Source: Methylobacterium sp. J-090 | Lineage (GTDB): Bacteria > Pseudomonadota > Alphaproteobacteria > Rhizobiales > Beijerinckiaceae | Direction of reading: 5' to 3' | Assembly (NCBI RefSeq): GCF_022829345.1 | Contig: NZ_JAKSXV010000115.1 | Span: 1-50,215, forward strand | DNA: 50,215 nt | Part shown: positions 1 to 7,840 of the stretch, piece after piece | Position numbering within the stretch: position 1 is the stretch's first letter | How the letters are laid out: every line of letters starts with the position of its first letter | Position numbers and translations under genes: made by a program | The notes under the pieces: generated by a model | What the model was told of the DNA's origin: nothing | The model's database searches: none | Seen by the model: the letters and a program-made list of their open reading frames with translations, nothing else

Positions 1-234
1 AACACCCTCTACGACCAGGTGGTGGACGGCTACTTCGCCCGCCACAAGGTCAAGCCGGGGATCACCGGCTGGGCGCAGGTCAACGGCTGGCGCGGCGAGA
101 CCGACACCAGCGACAAGATCCAGCGCCGCGTCGAGCACGACCTGCACTACATCGAGAACTGGTCCGTACTGTTCGACATCCGGATCATGCTCGCCACACC
201 GTTCTCCCTGGTCCGCACGAACAACGCCTACTGA
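1..234 (+). CDS. Undecaprenyl-phosphate sugar phosphotransferase, C-terminal end (partial)
   Basis: This is the last 77 codons of a bacterial sugar transferase; the gene begins upstream of the window and is open from base 1. The C-terminal signature KPGITGWAQVNGWRGETDT, followed by a YIENWS motif, is diagnostic of the WbaP/ExoY/WcaJ family. Members move a hexose-1-phosphate onto undecaprenyl phosphate at the inner membrane, the first step of exopolysaccharide or capsule synthesis. Only the cytoplasmic catalytic end is visible, so the donor sugar cannot be judged. The stop is a TGA at 232-234. No following gene is close enough to suggest an operon. Confidence 0.9.
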   Translation, partial: NTLYDQVVDGYFARHKVKPGITGWAQVNGWRGETDTSDKIQRRVEHDLHYIENWSVLFDIRIMLATPFSLVRTNNAY

Positions 235-451
235 TAAAATCCACGATCGATGCGATCGACGATCGTATCACCAGGCTCGCGCGGCACTCGGGAAGGCCGC
301 GCCGAAGTTCGCTCCCCGCCTGCGACTTTGCGGGAACGGCCATGCGGGTCTCGCCCTTTGGACGATACCGCGGACCGGGACCATCCGCCCCGCGCAACTT
401 CTCCGGGCGCGTTAAGGCCTTCTTCAAGAGCATCACGTTTATTTGTCGTTC

Positions 452-757
452 ATGGCATTCCTGTCCGACTCCGTCCTGCCGGCCGCAACCGCCCTCGGAA
501 TTCCGCTCCTGCTCCTCGGCACCCCCGAGACCGGCCGGCCCGTCCTCGTCATCGCTCCGCCCGGGTCCGGGGCCGCCCGGATCTTCGATCTTGTCGGGCG
601 GGCGGACGGCCGGGTCCTGCGCGGGGCGGGTTTGGCCTGGATGGCCGTGGCCGTCTCGGAACGCCCGGACTTCCCGCGGCGCCTGCGCGACGCCGGCGCC
701 TGGGCGGTTGTCAGTGCCTCCAGCGTCGCGGGTTGTCCGACGACGCGCGAACCCTGA
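452..757 (+). CDS. Hypothetical protein, about 101 aa
   Basis: An open frame with coding-like third positions. It begins at ATG 452; an in-frame TTG at 443 is an alternative start. The N-terminal 30 residues include a hydrophobic stretch (ATALGIPLLLL) that could be a membrane anchor or the core of a small domain. The rest alternates hydrophobic and charged residues and ends in CPTTREP. I recognise no family. It stops 10 bp before the ATG of the chemoreceptor gene, so the two are probably co-transcribed. A competing frame across 250-771 is Arg/Pro-rich and looks like a shadow. Confidence 0.5.
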   Translation: MAFLSDSVLPAATALGIPLLLLGTPETGRPVLVIAPPGSGAARIFDLVGRADGRVLRGAGLAWMAVAVSERPDFPRRLRDAGAWAVVSASSVAGCPTTREP

Positions 758-767
758 GACGAGTCCC

Positions 768-2276
768 ATGACGCTGCATCCGGCTCCGGCACAGGGGTCC
801 ACCCTCGACAAGATCCGGACTACGTCCGGCAAGACGCTCATCGGGCTCCTCTGGGTCAACGTCGCGCTGATCGTCGGGATCAACGCGTGGCAGGGCGGCC
901 TGCCGAACATGGTGGCGGCGGCGGCCGCCCTGGCGCTGGCGCTCCCCCCGACCTGGCTGAGCACGCGCGACCTGATCGGCCCACGCACGCGCATCGCGTC
1001 CAGCATGGCGCTGGCCGGCCTCGTCGCCGTGCTGGTGGCAATCCTCCACCGGGAGGGCGGCGGACGCAGCCTCCAGCTCGACGCGCACATGTACTTCTTC
1101 GCGAGCCTGGCCATGGTCGCCGCCTGGCTCGACTGGAAGGCCTTGGTCGCCTACGCGGCCATCGTCGCCGTGCATCACCTCGGGCTCTCCCTGGTGTTGC
1201 CGAGTCTCGTCTTCCCGGACGGTGCCGGGATCGACCGCGTCCTCCTCCACGCCGCCATCCTGATCGCGCAGACGGGGGTCCTGGTCTGGCTGGTCGCGAG
1301 CCTCCAGGCCGGCGTGGCCGCGAGCGACGCCCTGCAGCAGAGCGTGACCGACCGCGACGCGGCCGAGGCCCTCAAGAGCCAGGCCGTCGCCCAGGTCCAG
1401 GCCGAGAAGGCACGGGTCCTCGCCGTCGAGGCCCAGGTCCAGGCATTCCAGGGCGCCATGGGCCGCGCCGTGGGGACCATCGAACAGACCCTCGGAACCA
1501 TGGAGGGCAGCGCCGCTCGCCTCATGCGCTTCGCCCGGGAGACGGCGCAGACCACGGACGGCGCCACGGCGAGTTCGCAGCACGCCAGCCGCAACGTCCA
1601 CCAGATCGCCCAGACTTGCCTCGGCCTCACGGCGGCAGCCGACGAGATCGCCGGACACCTGGCGGCCACCAACACCGTCACCCGCGCGGCCGCCGATGAG
1701 GCGCGCCAGACCGGCGAGACCGTCAACGCCCTGACCGCCTCCGTCGAGCGGATCGGCTCGGTCATCACGGCGATCCGGCAGGTGGCCGAGCAGACCAACC
1801 TGCTCGCCCTCAACGCCACCATCGAAGCAGCCCGCGCCGGCCAGGCGGGACGGGGCTTCGCCGTGGTCGCGGCGGAAGTGAAGACCCTGGCCGGTCAGAC
1901 CGCCCGGGCGACGGAGGAGATCGCGGCGCAGATCCGCGACGTCGAGGGCGCGACGCAGACCTCCATCGCCTTCATGCGGGGTTTCGCCGCGCGGATCGCG
2001 GATGTCGAGCGCACCACCGCGGCGATGGTCGAGGCCATCGAGCGCCAGCGTCAGGCGACGCAGGCCATGGACGTGAACGTTGGCGCGGCCGTGCAGGACG
2101 CGCACTCGGCGACCTCTCAGGTCTCGGCCGTCGCCGAGGCCCTGGGGACGACCACATTCGTGGCCGACGAGGTCCAGGCCTCGACCCAGGCCGTGCGCGA
2201 TCAGGTCGGACTTCTCGGGAACGTCACCGCCGCGTTCCTCCGCGACCTCCACACGGGGCCGGCGCAGGCGGCGTGA
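768..2276 (+). CDS. Methyl-accepting chemotaxis protein, integral-membrane sensor type
   Basis: A 502-aa chemoreceptor. Residues about 20-180 hold roughly six hydrophobic segments with short loops and no large periplasmic ligand domain, so the input is probably sensed in or near the membrane. An amphipathic helical linker follows, then the cytoplasmic signalling domain. Its conserved hairpin tip reads EQTNLLALNATIEAARAG, followed by GRGFAVVAAEVK, the segment that contacts CheA and CheW. I chose ATG 768 because the frame is open further upstream only as Arg/Pro-rich sequence. The ligand is unknown. The gene is convergent with the arginase gene, whose stop lies 9 bp away. Confidence 0.9.
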   Translation: MTLHPAPAQGSTLDKIRTTSGKTLIGLLWVNVALIVGINAWQGGLPNMVAAAAALALALPPTWLSTRDLIGPRTRIASSMALAGLVAVLVAILHREGGGRSLQLDAHMYFFASLAMVAAWLDWKALVAYAAIVAVHHLGLSLVLPSLVFPDGAGIDRVLLHAAILIAQTGVLVWLVASLQAGVAASDALQQSVTDRDAAEALKSQAVAQVQAEKARVLAVEAQVQAFQGAMGRAVGTIEQTLGTMEGSAARLMRFARETAQTTDGATASSQHASRNVHQIAQTCLGLTAAADEIAGHLAATNTVTRAAADEARQTGETVNALTASVERIGSVITAIRQVAEQTNLLALNATIEAARAGQAGRGFAVVAAEVKTLAGQTARATEEIAAQIRDVEGATQTSIAFMRGFAARIADVERTTAAMVEAIERQRQATQAMDVNVGAAVQDAHSATSQVSAVAEALGTTTFVADEVQASTQAVRDQVGLLGNVTAAFLRDLHTGPAQAA

Positions 2277-2285
2277 GCCGCCCGT

Positions 2286-3215
2286 TCAGAAGCTCCGGGT
2301 CGGCCGGTCGAGGACGCGCCGGCCCATGAGGCTGGCGGCCAGATCCGTCATCAGCAGGGCGGTGCGGCCGCGCTCGTCCAGGAACGGATTGAGCTCGACG
2401 AGGTCGAGGCTGCGCACGAGGCCGCTGTCGTGAAGCATCTCCATGGCGAGATGCGCCTCGCGGAAGGTGGCGCCGCCCGGCACCGTGGTGCCCACGCCCG
2501 GCGCGATGCCGGGATCGAGGAAATCGACGTCGAGGCTGACATGCAGGAGTCCGTCCGCTCGCCGCACCCGGTCGAGAAAATCCGCCAGCAGCACGCCGAT
2601 GCCGTTCTCGTCGATGGCGCGCATGTCGTGGACACGGATGCCCGCCGTTCCCAGGGCGGCGCGCTCGGCCGGATCGACGCTGCGCAGGCCGATCATGCAG
2701 ACGTGGTGCGGATCGACGGGCGCTCCGAGCGGCGGCAGGTAGCCGGCAAAGCCCGGCGCGCCCGTGGCGTAGGCCATGGGCACCCCGTGCAGGTTGCCGC
2801 TCGTGGTGGTGTCGAGGGTGTGCAGGTCGGGGTGGGCATCGAGCCACAGGACGAAGAGCGGGCGCCCCTCGCGGGCCGCGCGTAGGGCCATGCCCGAGAC
2901 GGTGCCGGCCGACAGGCTGTGGTCGCCACCGAGGAAGATCGGCACGCCCTCAGCCCCGGCCTCGTCGGCGGCCCGCGCCAGGGCAATGGTCCAGGCCGCG
3001 ACCTCGGGCAGGCCGTGGATCGCCGGATTGGGGTGGACGGGGCCGCCCCCGGCGACGGGCGCGAGGTTGCCGCGATCCTCCACGGTGAGGCCGAGGGCGG
3101 CGAGGACCGGGCCGAGACCGGCCGCGCGGTAGGCGCTCGGTCCCATGTCGCAGCCCAGGCGCCGCGTGCCCGCCTGCACGGGCGCGCCGATGAGGATGCA
3201 GCGTCGGGTATCCAT
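2286..3215 (-). CDS. rocF: Arginase
   Basis: A 309-aa ureohydrolase that would convert L-arginine to L-ornithine and urea with a binuclear Mn centre. The metal ligands are all visible: GGDH at residues 96-99, DAHPD at 126-130 and DVD at 229-231. Length and motif spacing fit arginase (about 300-310 aa) rather than agmatinase. The loop after the second motif reads LHT where many arginases have IN, a modest deviation. Its urea could feed the urease encoded about 12 kb away; this link is an inference. It is divergent from aroQ across a 256-bp gap. The start is the ATG at 3215, before MDTRRCILIG. Confidence 0.88.
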   Translation of the reverse strand: MDTRRCILIGAPVQAGTRRLGCDMGPSAYRAAGLGPVLAALGLTVEDRGNLAPVAGGGPVHPNPAIHGLPEVAAWTIALARAADEAGAEGVPIFLGGDHSLSAGTVSGMALRAAREGRPLFVLWLDAHPDLHTLDTTTSGNLHGVPMAYATGAPGFAGYLPPLGAPVDPHHVCMIGLRSVDPAERAALGTAGIRVHDMRAIDENGIGVLLADFLDRVRRADGLLHVSLDVDFLDPGIAPGVGTTVPGGATFREAHLAMEMLHDSGLVRSLDLVELNPFLDERGRTALLMTDLAASLMGRRVLDRPTRSF

Positions 3216-3471
3216 GGCACGTATCGGTCTCCGCCTCGTAGCCTGGCCTTAACGGCCGCGGACGGCAATTCGAAGACGCCGGATCGAGACACGTGTCGAA
3301 GACGCGGGCCGGACATCCTCCGCCGGGCCGCCCCGACGGCCCTGGCAATCCTCCGCCGGCGGGCGCAAACGAGACGTCATACCAGACGGTGCGGCGGCTG
3401 ACGTCCGCCGAACGCGCTGAGGCCGACCATCGGTCGGGATCAGTGCCGCCTGGTATGAAGGAGCCTTCGCC

Positions 3472-3990
3472 ATGACAGATTCCGGAACGACCGACATCAA
3501 GACGACCGAGGCCGACCGCCTGGACACCACGATCCTGGTCCTCAACGGCCCCAACCTGAACCTCCTCGGCAAGCGCCAGCCCGAGATCTACGGCTCGGAA
3601 ACCCTGGCGGACGTCGAGGCGCGCTGCCGCGCCGAGGCCGCGCGTTTCGGCCTCGGCCTCGCCTTCCACCAGAGCAACGCCGAGCACGCGCTCATCGACT
3701 TGATCCAAGCCTACCGCGTCGGCTCGGCCGGAATCGTCCTCAACGCGGGCGCCTACACCCACACCTCCATCGCGATCCTCGACGCGCTCAACACCTGCGA
3801 AGTGCCCATCGTCGAGTGTCACATCTCCAACGTCCACAGGCGCGAGGCCTTCCGGCACCACTCCTATGTCTCCCTGGCCGCCACCGCCGTGATGGCGGGG
3901 TTCGGCACCCACGGCTACGTCCTGGCCGTGCGCCACCTCGCCCACCTGCGAGCCGCCGCACGGGTGGCAGGCCCGGGCGGGAGCCGTTAG
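3472..3990 (+). CDS. aroQ: 3-dehydroquinate dehydratase, type II
   Basis: A 172-aa type II dehydroquinase, which makes 3-dehydroshikimate from 3-dehydroquinate in the shikimate pathway. Visible signatures are LNGPNLNLLGKRQPEIYG (with the catalytic Tyr region), FHQSNAEHALID, NAGAYTHTSIAILDAL and the substrate-binding HISNVHRREAFRHHSY. Two positions differ from the usual consensus: EG is EH in the QSN motif, and INPGAY is LNAGAY. It also has about 15 extra N-terminal residues. It may therefore be a second, specialised AroQ paralogue rather than the housekeeping copy. It starts at ATG 3472 and stands alone. Confidence 0.88.
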   Translation: MTDSGTTDIKTTEADRLDTTILVLNGPNLNLLGKRQPEIYGSETLADVEARCRAEAARFGLGLAFHQSNAEHALIDLIQAYRVGSAGIVLNAGAYTHTSIAILDALNTCEVPIVECHISNVHRREAFRHHSYVSLAATAVMAGFGTHGYVLAVRHLAHLRAAARVAGPGGSR

Positions 3991-4087
3991 AGCCGTGCCC
4001 TCTTGCGACGAACCGGTATCCACTTCGTCGCAAGAGCACTTGAGCTGTGGACCATCAACCGGATATCCCCGGGGCGGCGGAGCACGC

Positions 4088-4729
4088 ATGCATCTCCTCA
4101 TCGTCGATGACCATCCGCTGTTCCGCGAGGCCCTCGCCAGCACCCTCGCGCTGGCCTACCCGGAGGCGGTGCTCCACGAGGCGGACGGGATCACCGGCGC
4201 CTGCGCCACCCTGGCGCGCGAGAGCGCCGTCGCGCTCGTCCTCCTCGATCTGTCGTTGCAGGGGGTTCAGGGGTTCGACGGCCTCGTCACCATCCGGACG
4301 CGGTTCGCGCGCGTGCCGATCCTCGTGGTCTCGGGCCTCGACGACCCGCGCATCATGCGCGAGGCCATCCACCACGGCGCGGCCGGCTTCGTGCCCAAGG
4401 CCGTCGACCGCGCAACCCTGACGCGGGCCATCGCGGACGTCCTCGACGGAGGCCTGTTCCTGCCCGCCGCCCTGGCGGAGGCCACCGATCCGGGCCAAAC
4501 GCAGCTCGCCGAGCGCCTGGCCCGGCTCACGCCCCAGCAGATGCGGGTGTTGGGCATGATCCGCCAGGGCAGGCTCAACAAGCAGATCGCCCATGAACTT
4601 CAGGTTGGCGAATCCACCGTGAAGGCGCACGTCACCGAAATCCTGCGCAAGCTCGAGGTCGGCAACCGCACCCAGGTCGTCATCCGGACGGCCGGACTCG
4701 ACTTCGATCACGTCCAGATGCGGTCGTGA
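4088..4729 (+). CDS. Two-component response regulator, NarL/LuxR type
   Basis: A 213-aa regulator. The receiver begins MHLLIVDDHPLFREAL with the acidic pair. The phospho-acceptor Asp is in LVLLDLSLQG and the conserved Lys is in FVPKAV. A C-terminal LuxR-type helix-turn-helix follows (LTPQQMRVLGMIRQG, then KQIAHELQVGESTVKAHVTEIL). No sensor kinase is adjacent, so its partner is an orphan kinase elsewhere. I chose the ATG at 4088 because the receiver fold begins there; the longer in-frame start at 3995 adds residues with no domain. It is convergent with the small ORF downstream of luxI. Confidence 0.88.
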   Translation: MHLLIVDDHPLFREALASTLALAYPEAVLHEADGITGACATLARESAVALVLLDLSLQGVQGFDGLVTIRTRFARVPILVVSGLDDPRIMREAIHHGAAGFVPKAVDRATLTRAIADVLDGGLFLPAALAEATDPGQTQLAERLARLTPQQMRVLGMIRQGRLNKQIAHELQVGESTVKAHVTEILRKLEVGNRTQVVIRTAGLDFDHVQMRS

Positions 4730-4766
4730 GCTTCGGCGACTCCGTCCTGCGCGAGACGGTCTCGCC

Positions 4767-4985
4767 TCACTCGCCCTCCAGACGCGCCAGACGACGTCCG
4801 AGCTCGAACAGGAGCATGTCGGCGAGGGTGTGCAGGAGCGGATCGGTGATCCGACCCACCGCCTCGCGCAGGTCGATGGAGTGGTCGATGGCGCGATGGA
4901 CGAGATCGATCTCGGGAAGTCCCTGATCGGCAGCCCCTCGATCATCAGGTCCCTGATCAGCGGGTTCTTGGGTGACGGTGGGCAT
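4767..4985 (-). CDS. Small hypothetical protein downstream of luxI
   Basis: A 72-aa ORF on the same strand as luxI, starting 62 bp after the luxI stop, so it is likely in the same transcript. The first 25 residues are a low-complexity Asp/Gln/Pro/Gly stretch (PADQGPDDRGAADQG). The remainder looks like one long amphipathic helix pair ending LADMLLFELGRRLARLEGE. I recognise no family. The ATG at 4985 is preferred over an upstream in-frame start at 5051 because the helix-forming part is fully included and the upstream residues are Arg-rich. The position suggests a quorum-sensing-linked product; its function is unknown. Confidence 0.5.
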   Translation of the reverse strand: MPTVTQEPADQGPDDRGAADQGLPEIDLVHRAIDHSIDLREAVGRITDPLLHTLADMLLFELGRRLARLEGE

Positions 4986-5047
4986 CGCATTACTCTGGCA
5001 ACGGGCGGGAAAGGAGATCACGGCGATCCGCTCACGGCGCGATCCGC

Positions 5048-5707
5048 TCACGGCACGGCGCGGTGGGGCCGATCGGCGGGCGGGCGCGAACCATCGGGGG
5101 CGTCGGTCGGCAGCACCGGTCCGGACAGGCCGAACACCCGCCGACAGGTGGCGACGGTCTCGGGCGTCAGGCGGGCGTAGATCGGCAGCAGGAGCGAATC
5201 ACCGTAGGCGCAGGGCAGGGCGAGGGGCTCGACGTCCCAGCCCATGTCCATCAGGCGGGTGACGAGCACCGGGTGCGTCTGGACCAGGAGCCCGTCGAGG
5301 CCGAAACGCGCGGCGACTTCCGCAACGGCGGTGAAGGAGGCGCCCGAGACGGCATCCACACCCTTGGCGCTCTCGCGCTTGCTCGGAGCCACGGCGCAGC
5401 GCGTCCATTCGTAGACGTGCGGCCCCGACGGCGCGGGCGCGCCCTTGAGGAGTTCCGGATAGAGGTGGGTCTGCAGGTGCGGGCGGGTCGTCGGCAGCAG
5501 GCGCGAGTAGGAGACGATGGCCTCGTCCTGCTGCCCGACCACGTGAAGGCAGTCGGGCCCATCGAACTGGTCCCGCTCGCGGCCGTCCGGCTTGCGGCAG
5601 GCTTCCCACTTCAGATGATCGACGAAGAAATCGTGCCGGAAGCGGTAGACCCGGTCCATGAGGGCGGGATCCCGCACCTCGACGTCGCCGCTCAGAACCC
5701 TCAACAT
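5048..5707 (-). CDS. Acyl-homoserine-lactone synthase, LuxI family
   Basis: A 219-aa autoinducer synthase, which joins an acyl group from acyl-ACP or acyl-CoA to S-adenosylmethionine to give an N-acyl homoserine lactone. The conserved N-terminal residues are visible: R-x-x-F (YRFRHDFFVDHLKWE), then D-x-F-D (RDQFDGPDCLH), then the SYSRLLPT arginine, and an E-x-x-R region (YEWTRCAV). I chose ATG 5707, preceded by an AGGGAGA ribosome-binding site; two extra N-terminal starts lack this. It lies downstream of a luxR gene with a perfect palindrome 55 bp before its start, the usual position of a LuxR-AHL operator. The acyl chain cannot be read from sequence. Confidence 0.9.
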   Translation of the reverse strand: MLRVLSGDVEVRDPALMDRVYRFRHDFFVDHLKWEACRKPDGRERDQFDGPDCLHVVGQQDEAIVSYSRLLPTTRPHLQTHLYPELLKGAPAPSGPHVYEWTRCAVAPSKRESAKGVDAVSGASFTAVAEVAARFGLDGLLVQTHPVLVTRLMDMGWDVEPLALPCAYGDSLLLPIYARLTPETVATCRRVFGLSGPVLPTDAPDGSRPPADRPHRAVP

Positions 5708-5761
5708 GCCAGATCTCCCTGCAACGGGGAGAGTTCTGGCCAAGCTCGAGGCGCTCAGGCA

Positions 5762-5777
5762 TCCGTAGATCTACGGA
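5762..5777. promoter_or_regulatory. lux-box-like operator, perfect 16-bp palindrome
   Basis: TCCGTAGATCTACGGA is a perfect inverted repeat in the 88-bp gap between luxR (ends 5796) and luxI (starts 5707). It is centred about 62 bp upstream of the luxI start codon. Size, symmetry and place fit a LuxR-family binding site that activates luxI, giving a positive feedback loop. Binding is an inference. Confidence 0.65.
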
Positions 5778-5795
5778 GGATCGGAGCGGCCGGAA

Positions 5796-6530
5796 TCAGT
5801 CTATGATGCCACGCCGGATGGCCTCGGCGACGCTCTGGACACGGCTGGCCGCGTTGAACTTGCGTGCCGCGCAGGCGAGGTGATGCTCCACCGTGCGCGC
5901 GGAGATGGAGAGGATCACCGAGGTCTCCCACGCGGTCTTGCCGGCGGCGGCCCATTTGAGACACTCGACCTCCCGACCGGTCAGGCCGACGGCGGCTTCG
6001 TCGGCCGAGTCGTCCTCCGGCATCCGGCGCGCGATCGCCTTGGCCCGGGACATGGCGTAGATCGCCACAAGGTGCAGGGCGGCGCGCGCATCCTCCGACA
6101 GCCGTACCTCGCTGCCGCCGAAGCTGACCCCGGCCTCGCTGCCGTCGAGTTCGTGGAAGGGGACGCAGAACCCCTCCGCGAGGCCGTAGTCCCGCGCCTC
6201 GTTCATCACGGTCAGGCCGCGCCGGTCGCCACGGGTCACCGCCTCCTGCCACAGGAACGGCTCCGTCGTCGCCCGGATGTAGCGGATGACCGGATCCTGA
6301 TGGAGGTAGTTCTGCTGCTGGTAGCGCTGAGTCCAGCCGGTCGGCCAGCCCGAGATCATCGAACAGTCGGACAGGTTCTCATTGGGCGAATGCGGCAGGC
6401 CGCCGATGAGGAAGGCGTCGTAGCCGAAGATCGCCCCCGTGCGGCGCAGTTCGGCATAGACGGCCCGCTGGGTTCCCGCCGATCGCAACCGATGGATAAT
6501 GTCGAACGCGGTCTGACGGACATCGGGCAC
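5796..6530 (-). CDS. LuxR-family quorum-sensing transcription factor
   Basis: A 244-aa regulator with an N-terminal autoinducer-binding domain and a C-terminal LuxR helix-turn-helix. Hallmark ligand-pocket residues are present: the W and Y in GWTQRYQQQNYL, the D-P pair in HQDPVIRYI, and the later W in FLWQEA. The DNA-binding end reads LTGREVECLKWAAAGKTAWETSVIL, then ARTVEHHLACAARKF. It should bind the AHL made by the adjacent LuxI and act at the palindrome between the genes. It starts at ATG 6530, and about 180 bp of non-coding DNA upstream holds its promoter. Confidence 0.9.
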   Translation of the reverse strand: MPDVRQTAFDIIHRLRSAGTQRAVYAELRRTGAIFGYDAFLIGGLPHSPNENLSDCSMISGWPTGWTQRYQQQNYLHQDPVIRYIRATTEPFLWQEAVTRGDRRGLTVMNEARDYGLAEGFCVPFHELDGSEAGVSFGGSEVRLSEDARAALHLVAIYAMSRAKAIARRMPEDDSADEAAVGLTGREVECLKWAAAGKTAWETSVILSISARTVEHHLACAARKFNAASRVQSVAEAIRRGIID

Positions 6531-6676
6531 AAGCGTTACTCGAAAAATTCTCCCAGCGATTGTAACAGGATCGAAGGTTTGTGAAAGGTGAAGACGCGCG
6601 CGGGCGCCCGCGGCTTCACACCATAGGTTGGGCCGGGTCCGCGGGGGCGCCGCCGGGCAGGGATCGGCGCCGGGAT

Positions 6677-6721
6677 AGGTTCATCCGAGACAGGGTCATG
6701 CGAGACGGGTTCATGCGGCCC
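6677..6721. repeat. Three 15-bp imperfect tandem repeats
   Basis: Three successive 15-mers (6677, 6692, 6707) share the core GGTTCATGCGAGAC with two or three differences each. The array lies mostly between luxR and the receiver gene and overlaps the last codons of the latter. It resembles a small slippage-derived array; no function is evident. Confidence 0.6.
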
Positions 6722-7130
6722 GGTACGCAGCGCCCCGGTTCCGTGCCGTCGGCCGGGGCAGGCCGGCGATGAGGCTCACGAGCTGATGGGCATGGTAGGG
6801 CGTGCGCAGGCACGGCGCCCCCGCCACGATGGCGGCGGGCAGGGTGCGGGGCGAGCGCGTGGTGTAGATCACCCCGACGGCGGGATCGAGACAGCGGGCG
6901 ACGGCTCCCAGGGAGAACCCATCGACTTCGTCGCGCACGTCGGCATCGGTCACCAGCACATCGACCCGGCGCCGGTCGGTCTGGCCCAGCAGCAGCGCCT
7001 CGACCTCGCCGGCCGTGCGCGCGCTGAGGACATCGTAGCCGGAGGCCTCCAGGCAGCTCGTCGTGATCGACCGGGTCAGCTCGTCGCCGGCCAGCAGAAT
7101 GACGAGGGGTGGAAGGGACGCGCGAGCCAT
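6711..7130 (-). CDS. Stand-alone receiver-domain protein (atypical)
   Basis: A 139-aa protein made of a single CheY-like fold: an opening beta strand LVILLAGDE, the phospho-acceptor Asp in LVTDADV, a Thr in VIYTTRSP and a closing LRTPYHAHQLVSLIAGL. Two conserved features are altered. Only part of the N-terminal acidic pair remains (GDE), and the invariant Lys before the Pro is a Thr (LRTPY against KPF). Phosphorylation-driven switching may therefore be weak or absent. No output domain is attached. It is transcribed toward luxR, 180 bp away, and is probably independent. Confidence 0.7.
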   Translation of the reverse strand: MARASLPPLVILLAGDELTRSITTSCLEASGYDVLSARTAGEVEALLLGQTDRRRVDVLVTDADVRDEVDGFSLGAVARCLDPAVGVIYTTRSPRTLPAAIVAGAPCLRTPYHAHQLVSLIAGLPRPTARNRGAAYRAA

Positions 7131-7840
7131 GGCGGTGATCCTGCCTGTCGGTCCGGATGCGATGCGCAGCCGATCAAGGAACGGTTCTTCGATCGTAGGG
7201 TCCGATCGGTTAACGACCCCTTAAATGACTGGTCTTTCCTGACAACCGGTGCAGTATCCCCAAATGACGTCCTGCCGTTAATTTGTATCCTCTGCGCACG
7301 GCGCAATCACGGCACTGCCTAATAAAGATGCGCACCCAAGGCGAACGCGTGAAACCGCTCAGGGTAGATGCACCATGCCGCTTTACAGCACGCGATGCAG
7401 GCTCGCTTCGCCGATCGAGTCTCTCGGAATGGTGATGTCGGCGTTCGAGCCCACGACATGCGGGCGCGCGAAGCATCCTCGTCGGGATTGGCCGAGCAGG
7501 ACAACCTCTTGCCGGGAAACATGTTTCGGCCCGGCGAATCACCGATTCGCACCGCTCTCCGCGGGTCGCCGCACCGGACAATGGAAAACCGATCATGTGG
7601 CCGGAGGTCCGGCTGAGAGAATGCTCTTTTCCATGCGCGCCGCAAAAAGCCATTTGCTTCCTTTGACGCATCATCGTCACGAGCGGATACTGGGATCGAT
7701 CGAAAACGCGGACATAAATCCCGCCTTCTTCCAGTCTTGTTTCGCCGCCCCTGCACCATCGCCCAAGATAATCTCGCTTTTTCCCTTGGCCTCATGCGCC
7801 CAATACCGGTGCATGCGCCGTCCTGAATACGGATCATCCC
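7131..7840. other. Intergenic region, 710 bp without a supported gene
   Basis: Frames here are Arg/Ser-rich or interrupted and lack coding character on both strands. G+C is lower than in the neighbouring genes, especially at 7200-7300 and 7620-7820. The region probably holds promoters for the receiver gene (leftward) and sfnG (rightward). Apart from the promoter-like pair at 7663-7691 I see nothing specific. Confidence 0.5.
7663..7691 (+). promoter_or_regulatory. Possible sigma-70-type promoter upstream of sfnG
   Basis: TTGACG (7663-7668) and GATACT (7686-7691) are separated by 17 bp, about 150 bp upstream of the sfnG start. They match five and four of six consensus positions. This is a weak prediction from spacing alone. 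Confidence 0.3.

Noticed and set aside
185..1114. Long minus-strand open frame opposite the hypothetical and chemoreceptor genes
   Set aside because: Arg/Pro/Gly-rich, no domain, and antisense to a chemoreceptor with clear motifs; typical of GC-rich shadow frames.
711..2252. 513-aa minus-strand open frame across the chemoreceptor
   Set aside because: Its composition (Gly/Asp/Arg/His repeats) mirrors the coding strand of the chemoreceptor; no motif.
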